64,000 nucleotides of DNA from Plotosus lineatus. Taxonomy: Eukaryota > Chordata > Actinopteri > Siluriformes > Plotosidae. Positions 33,601-43,997 of the stretch are shown here, in pieces. Position 1 is the first letter of the stretch; every line of letters begins with the position of its first letter. Location of the stretch: NCBI GenBank assembly GCA_024760905.1, contig CM045733.1:22711001-22775000 (forward strand), read 5' to 3'. The notes below the pieces were generated by a model that was given only the letters and a program-made list of their open reading frames with translations, had not been told where the DNA came from and made no database searches. Made by a program: the position numbers and the translations under genes.

Positions 33601-36600
33601 AAGCTCAGTTTTAGTCCACGATTTTGTCTCAGTTCAGTTATTTCTTCCTGCTCCTGCAAAGTCATGTCCATTCCAACTGCAGTTGAGCTGTATGGGTTCC
33701 TAACCCAGTCCAGGGAATCAGTGGAAAGTGAAGGGAAATAACATGACAACTTCTGCTCAAGACTGCAAATGTTTTCCTACTGTCTCACACAGTGCAGCAC
33801 TGTTGACACCCTGCCATTTCTGGGTGTGTGGGAACATGTTAAGGTTTGCATTTTCCACATGTTGTTTCCAGAGTTGTACCTTTGAACAAAACCCCTTTAT
33901 TTTATCTGTACTTGTGAGCAGGTTTTCATTTTGTCCTCGCATTCATGTGTTCAGGTCATTCAGATGCTGAAATCTATCTGCCAGATATGCCACACCACTT
34001 GTCATTTGACAGAAACTTGGCAGCATCATACTTTTTCATTGGTCAAAAACACTAAGCTCCTCCCGCAGTTCATACACACGGGCTAAAACTTTGCCTCGGG
34101 ACAGCCACCGGACCTCCGTGTGGAGCAGTAGCACTTTATGTTGCGCTCCCATTTCCTCACACAGTGATGCGAACATGCGACTTTTTACAGGTCTCATTTT
34201 CACAAAGTTTATCATGTGCACTACATCCTTCAGTACAGCGGCTAGGTCTGTCGGCAGTGTCTTGGCAACGAGTGCTTCCCGGTGCAGAAAACAGTGCGTC
34301 GCAATGACATCTGGATGTTGCTCTTTCACTCTGTTTACAAATCCTTTGGTGTGCCCGAGCATCGCAGCTGCTCCATCGGTACAAACATTTACGCAGTTTT
34401 GCCACTTCAATACTCCTTGTTCAAGGTAATCTGATACAGCACTGTTATTACACGCTAAGTGAAATTGGTTAATCTTCCGTGGCACACCTGATGATTTCTC
34501 ACGGCACACTAACGTGCCGCGGAACAGGGGTTGGGAAACACTGCTCTAGAGCAGGGTTGTTGCTCCATGAAAATGAGATCGACATCACTAAACTTAGAGG
34601 TAATCATGGGCCAAATAATCACTGATCATCTAAACGGGCTTCAGTGCTACAAACTAGCATATAATCTTTCTTGACTCATGAATCACTAGCTGTTTATTTG
34701 AAATAGGCTTATGATGACGAATTAGGTTTCATAGTCAATGAAATGAATGAACAATAATACAGTGGTACCTCACTTTACGAAAGTCTCACCAAACAAAAAA
34801 TTCAGGTTACAAAATGCATTTTCCTCAAATTTTTGTCTCTCGATACGAAACAAGTTCACATTAAGAAAGCACCATCTTAAAAATTCAAACGCGCCTTTCA
34901 AACAGTAAAATGCGCCATTCAAACATTCAAACACGCCATTTAAACATTAAAACGTGCCATTCAAACAGTGCACGAGCTGCTCTCCCATCAATGACATTCA
35001 AACATCCCGCCCTGGTGGCCTCCCATTGGCTAGGAGGGATGACACCGCTACCTCCCATTGCCTATCTCCCAACATCCTGCCCCGCTGGCCTCCCATTGGC
35101 TAGGAGGAAGAAGCTCCCTCTTATTGGCCATCTCCCAACATCCCACTCCGCTGGCCTCCCATTGGCTTGGAGGGATGACGCAGCTCCCTCTCATTGGCTA
35201 TTATGGAGCTGCATCTACCATAATGCTTTGTATGTAAAGGACAGAGTTACTATTGTTTCATGTTTTATTTCTTGACTCAGGCTTTTAACCTTCAATAAAC
35301 ATTTGTAAGATTATAACTCTGCGGCGAAGACATGGTCAACACACGTACGCACACACGTGCACGCATGTGATTTCTGGTGCGAGTGAGAAGAAGAAACGGG
35401 CTCAAATGATATCACAAAAGAATATGGCCAAATCCATCTACCATTGGTACAATATTGAAGCAGAAGAAGGTCTTAAAAGGTATGCTTTTATAATTTTTAA
35501 ATTCTTTAGGGGTAGTATCGGGGGCCTTGGAACAAATCACACATTTTACATGTAAAATGCGGTTCAATTTACGAAAAATCCAGGTTAAGAAAAAGGCTCT
35601 AGAACGGATTAATTTCGTAAGGTGTGGTACCACTGTAGTGTTCTTTGAAAGCTCTTGCGGGGTACACAAAAACAGTTGGTGGGCCAGATTTGGATGGGAA
35701 CCTTATTCAACATAAATATAAATTAAATTCATAAAGAACTGGCACTGCGAGAGTTAAACAAGAAGTGGCCACAGTGGATGCAACAGCAGCGGACAGCCTG
35801 TGAGAACATAGTAGCCCATAGGCTTTGCAGGGGATACAATGAAGCAGAATAAAATAAAATAGGCTTGTAAACAAAATGTAAACCAATAACAAACCATAAC
35901 ACTGGGAATGTTGATGAAAATTCCATGAAGAAGCGTTATGGTCTTTATTTTCATTAAAAAGCAAGGATTCCGTTTCACAACTGATACGAAGGGCAGATAC
36001 ATTAACAAACAGTCAAATAAAGGTCAGTTCAGCTCTCTGGTTATTTTTATATTAAAAGAGATCAGTACACTTCATTTAGTTCAGTCTATGGGATTTCTTC
36101 ATTTCCTGCACTGGTACTATAGTCAGTAAAACTATTCGACTTGAAAGCTTTTAGGTCGTCTTTCAATTGCTTAATATTCAATCGCCCCTCATCTCGATCA
36201 GGCTCCTCTTTTCTTTTATCCAGCTCATCCTGTTTATACACATGATTAAGCTCATTCATGTCATCCGGGAAATCTCCAAGCTCATTCCTCAGCTTCATTA
36301 CGTTGTTCTCCACCTGCAGACCATCGAGTTTCCTCTGGAGCTGCAGAATCTCAGCCAGGGCTTTCAGCATGATGTCCTCAGCGCCCACTACTTGCAGCGC
36401 GAGTTCCTCAAGCCTTCTTTCAGCCCCACTTAAGTCAGCTCCTAACCTAAGGATGGACCGAACTGCATCTTCTATGTAAGGAAGCTGTGCTTGACATTCT
36501 TTGGCCTGTGGCTCCATCTCCATCAGTTTCTCCTCATGCTCCACGTCTCTTTTGGTGAGCAATGCAAGTTGATCCTGAAGTCTGCTTACCTGCTTGGTGT

Positions 36601-39600
36601 TCCAGTCCAACTGATTTTGGACATTCTTGGCGTCATCTTCCTCTGTGCGCTCTAACACACGCCCGTTACTCTTTGTGCTGTCTTCTAATTCCTCCAGCCG
36701 TTTGGAGAGAGCACGTAGGTGTTCCTCAGCCTCGTTAACACGATCTGTTACACGGCCGTGAACTGAGCGGGACTCGGACCTCAGCGTCGTCAGGTCCTCA
36801 GTCACGGTGGCCAGTCCGCCCTGCCATGTCTCAGTCACGTTCAAGAAGCGCTCATTCACACTTTGCAGGCGATGCGCTGATGCATGCTGGTCCCCTTGCA
36901 TAGCTGCAACAATGCCAGTAAGGAGGCTGACTTCCTTCTGCAGTTCAGTTAGCGTGGCGGAAGAGGACAGCGTCCCCTTTAGATGGTCTTCAGAGGCCTC
37001 CAGCTGTACCCACAACACAAAACAGGGTGTTTCGGCTGTGGTTCTGCTGTGTGTCACATTCACATGCCCAGTTCAGAACATGCCAAACCACCTACTCTGA
37101 ACCTAACTAACTGCTTTGATAGTCAAGTAATAACCCCATGCATATTAATCTATCATACAAACAGGACGCTCTTCAGGGTGTGGTGCTGCAGATTTTAGTG
37201 AATGTACAGAAATGTTTCATTTTATTATTACTTTTGCAATAATTTAACTTGGCAGCAAAACTATGTCCAGTGTGATGCATCAGTAGCTTCAAATAAAATA
37301 ACTATTAAATCTATAATTTTATATTGTAGGTTAATAGGGTGAAAATATTCTTTTAATACATCATACATTATGTGCAAGATATTATTATAAATTTTTATTA
37401 TTGGAGCCGGTGGTGTAGTGGTTAGAGTGTTGGGCTCATGATCAGGAGGTTGTGAGTTCAAATCCCACTGAGACAGACCCTCACTGTGCTAAGACCCCTG
37501 GGCAAGGTCTCAACCACAAGTGTGCCTCTGTTCACCCAGCAGTATAAATGGGTACCAGTAAAAATATACTGGGAAGGTAACCTGCGATGGACTAGTGTCC
37601 CATCCAGGAGGAGTTGAACTCCTGATTGCTTCATGCTACGGAAACCGGGGATAAGCACCAGCCTGATGAGCCACTAGGCTCGGTTGTAAAAACCCAAACA
37701 GTGAATCAATCAAAATCAAAAAATTATTATAAAATTATATCCTAGTACAAGTAGATTGAGTTCATAAATAAGTGCCCACCTTTCTGGAAGCAGCATTGAA
37801 TGTCTCCTCCAGTGCCAGCAGATCAGCTGCCTTTTCAGACAAATGCTTATATTTCTCTTCAATTTCATTAAATCTTGCATTCTGTTGAAGAATGGCCCTG
37901 AGAGAGAACAACAAAAACAAAACATTAATGTAATGTCATATAATTGTGAAAATGATCCGTTGGGCTTTTTACACCTTAGCCAGGTGCCGATCGGAGTTTA
38001 TACCAGTTTCTGGTTGGAACGCTACTTACGTAAACGTATTACAGGCAAACATTTCCTAAAACTTCAACTTGAAAAAAATTAAGGCAATTTTATTGCCAGC
38101 TATTTTCTTCCAGTGTCTAAGAATTTTTCTTAAATAAATTTTTAAGCATAATTTGTTTTAAAAATCCAGTTAACACATTGGGCAAACTTCAATTATTTGA
38201 ATCCCCATTTAATATCAGTGCCATCAGGCAAGAAAAAGTGCATTGACAATGACCTGCTCATTCAGTACATTCAGGTCATCAGGGGACTTTATTTTAGTGA
38301 CACATTAATGTTTCTACTGAATTATCAGAACACCATTTAATCTTTCGGGGTTATAACACTACAGGTAAGATAGAAAAGCGAGTGACGCATATTCATTTTT
38401 TTTGCTTGCTTTTTTTCTTCTTCTAAGTTTTTAAATCTAAATTATGATGCTTATTATCATGCTGAAGCATGTAAGTGAATATTTTAAAATTTGACTATGT
38501 ATGTCGCACGACAATTTGCAAGAGGTTTGTGGAGGTGGGAGACCAGACAGAATCTCCTATCGTAAACCATTCACTTTGTATTTGTACATTATTCGCGTGA
38601 ACAAAATGCGGATAAAATACAAATCATGACAAAACACACAGAACAGGACTTGCTAGCAAGGCTCAAATGTTTCACAAACTTTGTGAGGAAGTATAAAACC
38701 TGTTAATCTTCGATGCAAACAAAAAAAATGAATAATTTGTGAGCAAAATAACATTGTGGCCATCTCATGACATGCACGCATTGTTGGAGATGAGTTTAAA
38801 GGCTGTCCTGTGGCATATCCTCGTTTTGTGACATCTGCGGATGACATTTGCAATGAATTCACAAACCAGCAAACCAAAACACAATACTGTGCGTGTCACA
38901 AAAGAATGTTTCAAGAATGAAAAGCGCCAGCCACAAATTCCCATTCAATGTCAGTCGCTTTTCTATGACACCTCTATTATTATCACCCACTTGGTTATAG
39001 CTGAGCTCCAGAGCTAGGTAGACTTGTGCAAATGCCCTAAAATTCCATGAGCTCAATTTTGTTGCCATATGCAATATATTACAGGTGTACCACCTCTGTC
39101 GGTGCTGGGTCCACTTTACATTTTCACAACTTACTCTTTTATGTTACTTATGCATGTTCCAGTAAACAGAGCAGTGGTGACTTAGTGGTAAAGTGCGCTG
39201 GATCTCTGATTGATCTGACGTTGGGGGTTCGAATCCCAATCTCCACAAGATTGTCACTGTTCCCCCAGTGCAGCTAATTGGGTTATCAAAGGCCAGCCAT
39301 ATCTCTCACTGTCTATGGTGTGAACCATTGCTGACTTTGGTGAAGAGTAGGTGCATAGCGTCAGCGTGTTTCTGTCCCTTGCTAAAGGGTTGTGACAGGA
39401 AGGGCATCTGACGTAAAAACCTATCACAAATCAAACATGCGAAATTTTCAGGGTAAAATTTGAAAACTCTGAAAAATGGTAAAAGCCGAAAGGAAAAATA
39501 GATGCATGCTCCAGTAAACTTATACAAGCAAACATTTTCAGAGCTCGGCTTTTAGACAGAGGCTTAATATTTATTTTTCTATTTGTTACGACTTAATTTG

Positions 39601-39867
39601 TAACCGCAGTATTGACATCGCGATAATAATTTAGAACGATGTCCATCGATCATTTCCGCTTTGAGTTGAGTAACTGGAGACTTACCAGGCAAGCAGACAG
39701 CAGGAACTCAGAGACAACACACTCACTACAGTCCTGATGTCTACTGAACAGCACTGCTCCCTGAATTTCCCACATGGTTCTCCACCCTTCCTCACTTCAT
39801 TTCCTCCGCATGGCTTCAGTGCATCAGTCACTGTTCTCTCTTTCCTGTGTTTTACTATGTTCGGCAT
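29224..39867 (-). CDS. ikbip: IKK-interacting protein, isoform using the distal last exon
   Basis: Coding exons 39686-39867 (60 codons plus TG), 37780-37897 and 29224-29994 on the minus strand, with phases that fit exactly; about 356 residues. Start ATG at 39867 has A at -3. Residues 46-63 ([15 protein letters not shown]) form the membrane anchor, with a basic cytosolic N-terminus. Exon 2 reads [18 protein letters not shown], matching the WFVFQQ...KVENQY region of mammalian IKBIP. The last exon is luminal coiled coil: [53 protein letters not shown] are close to mammalian IKBIP isoform ends. IKBIP is an ER-associated coiled-coil protein, a p53 target in mammals, reported to bind IKK and damp NF-kB signalling. 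The 6-kb gap between the alternative last exons carries hAT, MITE and SINE insertions. Confidence 0.92.
30520..30760 (-). mobile_element. SINE-C fragment, antisense, with (CA)n
   Basis: CCAATTAGTCTAATGTGCATG, CACACAAGCACAGG and a (CA)n run at 30579-30612. In the ikbip 3' intron region. Confidence 0.6.
30911..30956. repeat. (GATA)/(GACA)n microsatellite
   Basis: GATAGACAGATAGATAGATA followed by GACAGACAG. Confidence 0.9.
31098..31400 (+). mobile_element. SINE-C (Mermaid-like), near full length
   Basis: Head GCGGCATGGTGGCGTAGTGG, B box GGGTTCGATTCC, then GTGGAGTTTGCATGTTCTCC, CCGCAGTCCAAAGACATGC, GCAGAAGGCAATGGCAAAA and an (AAATA)n tail. Nearly identical to 55434-55740, which supports recent activity. 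Confidence 0.85.
32129..32854. mobile_element. CAGGGTTC-ended MITE carrying a minisatellite
   Basis: Ends CAGGGTTCATACCC and GAGAACCCTG are inverted. Repeated AAGCACTTTT-CAATGAC words lie at both sides. Target duplication not clear. Confidence 0.6.
32365..32565. repeat. CA-rich minisatellite, about 55-60 bp period
   Basis: Four imperfect units built on ACGGTACAGAGACGAG followed by (AC)n; later units drift to ACGGTACAGAAATGAGG. Confidence 0.75.
33211..34543 (-). mobile_element. hAT transposon relic (1333 bp) with exact 8-bp target duplication
   Basis: Inverted ends CAGTGTTTCCCAACC and GGTTGGGAAACACTG, flanked by CTCTAGAG at 33203-33210 and 34544-34551. It encodes minus-strand transposase fragments (next entry). 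Lies in the ikbip intron between the two alternative last exons. Confidence 0.95.
33453..34509 (-). pseudogene. hAT transposase, C-terminal half, frameshifted
   Basis: The 34036-34509 piece reads [20 protein letters not shown] (with a candidate catalytic Asp), [18 protein letters not shown] and [20 protein letters not shown], hallmarks of the ZBED/SCAND3-like hAT transposases. Later pieces are 33757-33942 and 33453-33749, which ends with [19 protein letters not shown] (hATC region). The N-terminal BED zinc finger is absent and frames are broken. Not a host gene. Confidence 0.85.
34760..35635. mobile_element. Tigger/pogo-like MITE (876 bp) with internal tandem repeats
   Basis: Ends CAGTGGTACCTCACTTTACG and CGTAAGGTGTGGTACCACTG are inverted, flanked by TA on both sides (34758-34759, 35636-35637). 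It carries two internal repeat arrays. Confidence 0.9.
35001..35203. repeat. Three 66-70 bp tandem units inside the MITE
   Basis: Units start at 35001, 35071 and 35137, each AACATCC...CTGGCCTCCCATTGGCT. Upstream, 34885-34980 repeats a CGCCATTCAAACATT word four times. Confidence 0.85.
35944..35949 (-). terminator. Poly(A) signal, ikbip proximal last exon
   Basis: AATAAA on the minus strand, 137 bases past the TAG at 36086. Confidence 0.65.
36086..39867 (-). CDS. ikbip: IKK-interacting protein, isoform using the proximal last exon
   Basis: Shares exons 39686-39867 and 37780-37897, then splices at GGGTACAG to 36086-37003 (305 codons plus TAG); about 405 residues. It reads [59 protein letters not shown] and [20 protein letters not shown]. 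These match the longer terminal exon of mammalian IKBIP isoforms, not the distal one. Both alternatives begin at phase 0, so either can follow exon 2. Almost the whole exon is predicted coiled coil. Its stop is followed 137 bases later by AATAAA. Transcript choice is probably controlled by the competition between this poly(A) site and splicing to 29994. Confidence 0.92.
37403..37695 (+). mobile_element. SINE-B, near full length, in ikbip intron
   Basis: Head GGAGCCGGTGGTGTAGTGG, GTTGTGAGTTCAAATCCC, CTCTGTTCACCCAGCAG, AACCTGCGATGGACTAG, tail GGCTCGGTTGTAAAAACCC. Confidence 0.9.
39167..39505 (+). mobile_element. SINE-A copy in ikbip intron 1
   Basis: GCAGTGGTGACTTAGTGG, TTGGGGGTTCGAATCCC, ACAGGAAGGGCATCTGACG, and a decayed tail AAAAGCCGAAAGGAAAAA. 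Confidence 0.85.
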
Positions 39868-40141
39868 CTTCCTCAACTCTTCTTTCTTTCACGTCTTTAC
39901 AAAAAAAAAAAAAGTTCACGTTGCTAAAACTTTATAAGTTAAACGAAAAGCTGCGGTTCAGACCGTGAAGGAGGGATACCTGTAATGTACTTTAATTGTG
40001 GTTACAGGTTTCATAGTCCCCCCCAGCTCAGATCTCAGAGTTCAGTAAACACAGAACAGCCGCCATGCAGCCACGTGGCAACTCCTTCCAAATGCACGCG
40101 AGGGTCGCGCAGGGCTCCTACGTGTACAGCGTCATTTACAG

Positions 40142-40149
40142 TGACGTCA
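40142..40149. promoter_or_regulatory. Full CRE palindrome near the ikbip promoter
   Basis: TGACGTCA, the consensus CREB/ATF site, lies 275 bases upstream of the ikbip ATG in a GC-richer stretch (40080-40160). It is the likely promoter region, since the retroelement block starts just beyond. Confidence 0.55.
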
Positions 40150-40421
40150 GCGGCACCCATTTAAACGCTATTAAAGCCAGAGCTCTTGCAATTGCTGTAA
40201 TAATAATAATATGATCAAGGGTCGGGAACCTTTTTGACTAAGAGAGCCAAAAAAAAGACATTTTAAAATCTAATCCTCTGAGAGCCTATATATATATATG
40301 CAGCCATGGGGGGGGGGCACTAACCAGTGTCTCTCCCCCTTATGCCGGTCCCAAGCCCGGATAAACGCAGAGGGTTGCGACAGGAAGGGCATCCGGCGTA
40401 AAACTTCTGCCACATTTAAAA

Positions 40422-41927
40422 ATGCAAATGATCAAAACAAAATTCATACCGGATCGGTCGAGGCCCGGGTTAACAACGACCGCCATCAGTGCTGTCAACC
40501 AACAGGGTGCTGATGGAAATTGGACTACTGTTGGTCGAAGACGTCGAAGAAGGAGAGGTGGGAGGCGTGTCCGTAGGCAGAGAGAGAAGAGGAAATGCGT
40601 GAGCCTCGGACTGAGAGTTGGGACTTTGAATGTTGGAACTATGCAAGGAAAAGCTAGGGAGCTGGCTGACATGATGCAGAGGAGGAAGGTGGACATACTG
40701 TGTGTTCAGGAGACAAGGTGGAAAGGTAGAAAGGCTAAAAGCTTAGGAGCAGGGTTTAAACTGTTTTATAATGGTGTGGATGGGAAGAGAAATGGAGTAG
40801 GAGTCATCTTGAAGGAGGGGTTTGTCAGGAATGTTCTAGAAGTGAAAAGAGTGTCAGACAGAGTGATGAGTCTCAAGTTAGAAATTGAAGGCGTGATGGT
40901 CAATGTTGTTAGTGCTTATGCCCCACAGGCAGGATGTAAGCTAGAAGAGAAGGAGAGATTCTGGAGTGAGTTAGATGAAGTGATGCAGAGTACCCCCAGA
41001 GGTGAAAGAGTGGTCATTGGAGCAGACTTCAATGGACATGTTGGTGCAGGCAACAGAGGGGACGAGGAAGTGATGGGCAGGTTTGGTATCCAGGACAGGA
41101 ACACAGAAGGACAGATGTTGATCGATTTTGCAAAAAGGATGGAAATGGCTGTGGTGAATACTTTCTTCCAGAAGAAACAGAAGCATAGGGTGACTTATGA
41201 AAGCGGAGGTAAGAGCACACAGGTAGACTACATCTTGTGTAGGCGATGTAATTTGAAGGAAGTCAGTGACTGCAAAGTAGTAGTGGGTGAGAGTGTTGCC
41301 AAACAGCATAGGATGGTGGTGTGCAGGATGACACTGATGGTGAGAAAGGTGAAAAAGGCAAAGGTAGAGCAGAAGACAAAGTGGTGGAAGCTGAAAAAGG
41401 AAGAGTGTCGTGTTGTCTTCAAGGAGGAGTTGAAACAGGCTTTGGGTAGTCAGGAAGTGCTTCCAGAGGACTGGACAACCACAGCCAATGTGATCAGGGA
41501 GACCGGTAGGAGAGTATTTGGTGTGTCCTCTGGAAGGAAAGTAGATAAGGAAACTTGGTGGTGGAATGAGGAAGTGCAGGAGTGTGTACAAAAGAAGAGG
41601 TTAGCCAAGAAGAAGTGGGACATTGAGAGGACCGAAGAGAGTAAACAGGAGTACAGGGAGACACAGCGGAACCCGAAGGTAGCAGTGTCAAAGGCCAAAC
41701 AGAGGGCGTATGATGACTTGTATGATAGGTTGAACAGTAAGGAGGGAGAAAATGATCTATACAGGTTAGCACAGCAGAGAAATAGAGATGGGAAAGACGT
41801 GCAGCAAGTTAGAGTGATAAAGGACAGAGAGGGAAATGTATTGACTGATGACAGAAGTGTGCTGGGAAGATGGAAAGAGTACTTTGAAGAGCTGATGAAT
41901 GAGGAAAATGAGAGAAAAAAAGAGTAG
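40422..41927 (+). pseudogene. RTE-like LINE endonuclease frame
   Basis: 501 codons. From about residue 65 (LRVGTLNVGTM) it is an apurinic-type endonuclease with QETRW, SAYAPQAG, GADFNGH, VDYILCR and the closing KQHRMVV. The last 180 residues are the linker to the reverse transcriptase (KRLAKKKWDIERTEESK, RWKEYFEELMNEEN). It stops at 41925 after an A-run. Confidence 0.85.
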
Positions 41928-42045
41928 AAGGGGTGACCGTTGAGGAGCAGGAAGTAGCAAAGATTAGTAAGGGAGAAGTGAGGAGGGCATTGAAGAGGAT
42001 GAAGAGTGGAAAGGCAGTTGGCCCTGATGACATACCAGTTGAGGT

Positions 42046-43416
42046 ATGGAAGTGTCTAGGGAGGTAGCAGTAGATTTTCTGACAAGAATATTCAACAAGG
42101 TCTTAGAAAGTGAGCAGATGCCAGAGGAATGGAGGAGAAGTGTGCTTGTGCCCATTTTTAAGAACAAGGGCGATGCACAGAGTTGTGGCAACTACAGAGG
42201 GATAAAGTTGATGAGCCATACAATGAAGCTATGGGAAAGAATAGTGGAAGCAAGACTAAGGGCAGAGGTCAGCATTTGTGAACAACAGTTTGGTTTCATG
42301 CCAAGAAAGAGCACCACAGATGCAGTGTTTGCTTTGAGGATGTTAATAGAGAAGTACAGAGAAGGTCAGAAGGAGCTGCATTGTGCCTTTGTGGATCTGG
42401 AGAAAGCATATGACAGGGTGCCGAGAGAAGAACTGTGGTATTGTATGAGGAAGTCTGGAGTGACAGAGAAGTATGTTAGAGTGGTGCAGGACATGTATGA
42501 TAGATGTAAGACAGTGGTGAGGTGTGCTGTCGGTGTGACAGAAGAGTTCAAGGTGGAGGTGGGACTGCATCAAGGGTCAGCTCTCAGCCCCTTCTTGTTT
42601 GCTATGGTGATGGACAGGCTAACAGATGAGGTTAGACAAGAATCTCCATGGACTATGATGTTTGCAGATGACATTGTGATCTGTAGTGAGAGCAGAGACC
42701 AAGTGGAGGAAAATCTAGAGAGGTGGAGGTATGCCCTGGAAAGGAGGGGATTGAAGGTTAGTCTTAGTAAGACAGAATACATGTGTGTGAACGACAAGGA
42801 CCCAAGAGGAACTTTGAGGTTACAGGGGGCAGAGATAAAGAAGGTGGAGGATTTTAAGTACTTAGGCTCAACAATCCAGAGCAATGGAGAGTGTGGAAAA
42901 GAGGTGAAGAAGCGCGTGCAGGCAGGTTGGAATGGATGGAGAAAAGTGTCCGGTGTGATGTGTGATAGGAGAGTATCGGCAAGAATGAAGGGAAAAGTGT
43001 ACAAGACGGTGATGAGGCCAGCAATGTTGTATGGTTTAGAGACAGTGGCCCTGGGGAAAAGACAGGAGTCAGAGTTGGAGGTAGCAGAGATGAAAATGTT
43101 GAGGTTCTCTTTGGGAGTAACGAGGATGGATAGGATCAGAAATGAGTACATCAGAGGGACAGCACATGTTAGATGTTTTGGAGACAAAGTCAGAGAGGCT
43201 AGATTGAGATGGTTTGGACATGTACAGAGGAGGGATAGTGAGTATATTGGTCGTAGGATGCTGAGGTTGGAACTACCAGGCAAAAGGCCCAGAGGAAGAC
43301 CAAAGAGAAGATTTATGGATGCAGTGAAGGCGGACATGAAGGTCGTTGGAGTAAGAGTAGAAGATGCAGAGGATAGGGAGAGATGGAGGCAGATCATTTG
43401 CTGTGGCGACCCCTGA
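42046..43416 (+). pseudogene. RTE-like LINE reverse transcriptase frame
   Basis: 456 codons from palm motif 0 to the C-terminal domain: LVPIFKNKGDAQSCGNYRG, QFGFMPRKSTTDAVFALR, DLEKAYDRVPR, GLHQGSALSPFLF, FADDIVI, FKYLGSTIQSNG, then RWFGHVQRRDSEYIG. All catalytic Asp residues are present. The N-terminal junction with the endonuclease frame is shifted. Confidence 0.88.
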
Positions 43417-43442
43417 AGGGAACAGCCGAAAGGAAAAGAAGA

Positions 43443-43445
<3 letters not shown>

Positions 43446-43478
<33 letters not shown>

Positions 43479-43523
43479 TCTTCTTTTATATATATATATA
43501 TATACATATATAAATATATATAA

Positions 43524-43564
<41 letters not shown>

Positions 43565-43615
43565 CACACACACACATACATACATACATACACACAACAC
43601 ACACACAGTATATAC
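43446..43615. repeat. (TA)n(CA)n microsatellite after the LINE tail
   Basis: TA blocks separated by TCTTCTTCTTTTA, which is a short inverted echo of the LINE tail, then CACACATACATACATA. Confidence 0.95.
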
Positions 43616-43679
43616 TGAATACAACTAAATTGAAAAAGAAGACCAACAATTTGTACAATAAGACTCTGTGTTTATATTA

Positions 43680-43997
43680 TAGGGCGCTGGATTGCTGATC
43701 CAAAGGTTGGGGGTTCGAGTCCCACTCTCCACAGGGTTGTCACTGTCCCCACCAGTGCAGCGAACTGGGTTATCAAAGGCAGGCCATTTCTGTCACTGTC
43801 TATGGTGAGAGGCATGTAAAATAACCATTGCTGACTTTCGTAAAGAGTAGCTGCAAAGTCATCAGCGTGTTTCTGTCCCTTGCTAAAAGGGTTGTGACAG
43901 GAAGGGCATCCGACGTAAAAACCTCTGCCAAATCAAACGTGCGAATCAGATGATTCGCTGTGGCGACTCCCGAGTAAAAGCCGAAAGGAAGACAGAC
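43680..43997 (+). mobile_element. SINE-A copy, head partly lost
   Basis: TATAGGGCGCTGGATTGCTG, GGTTCGAGTCCCACTCTCC, GTTGTGACAGGAAGGGCATC, GATTCGCTGTGGCGACTCCC, GCCGAAAGGAAGACAGAC. Confidence 0.9.

Larger units (their letters stand above)
40290..43443 (+). mobile_element. Near full-length RTE-like LINE
   Basis: Endonuclease and reverse transcriptase in one long reading region, split into open frames 40422-41927 and 42046-43416. The endonuclease shows LCVQETRWKG, VVIGADFNGHVG and STQVDYILCR (Glu and Asp/Asn motifs present). The reverse transcriptase shows AFVDLEKAYDRVPREELWY, LHQGSALSPFLFAMVMDRL and the MMFADDIVI active site. The C-terminus has RPRGRPKRRFMD. It ends GCGACCCCTGAAGGG...GGAAAAGAAGAAG. 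Two reading-frame breaks separate the parts: one at an A-run near 41917-41924 and one near 42046-42062. It would be dead unless these are sequencing errors. Confidence 0.9.

Noticed and set aside
34036..34509. Domesticated ZBED/SCAND3-like gene
   Set aside because: It lies inside an element with exact ends and target duplication, is frameshifted and lacks the BED domain.
40422..43416. Host gene resembling craniofacial development protein 2
   Set aside because: Endonuclease plus reverse transcriptase with a LINE tail; such names in databases are RTE LINE copies.
41494..43658. Minus-strand frames of 60-360 codons
   Set aside because: Shadows of the plus-strand LINE frames; no motif or codon pattern of their own.
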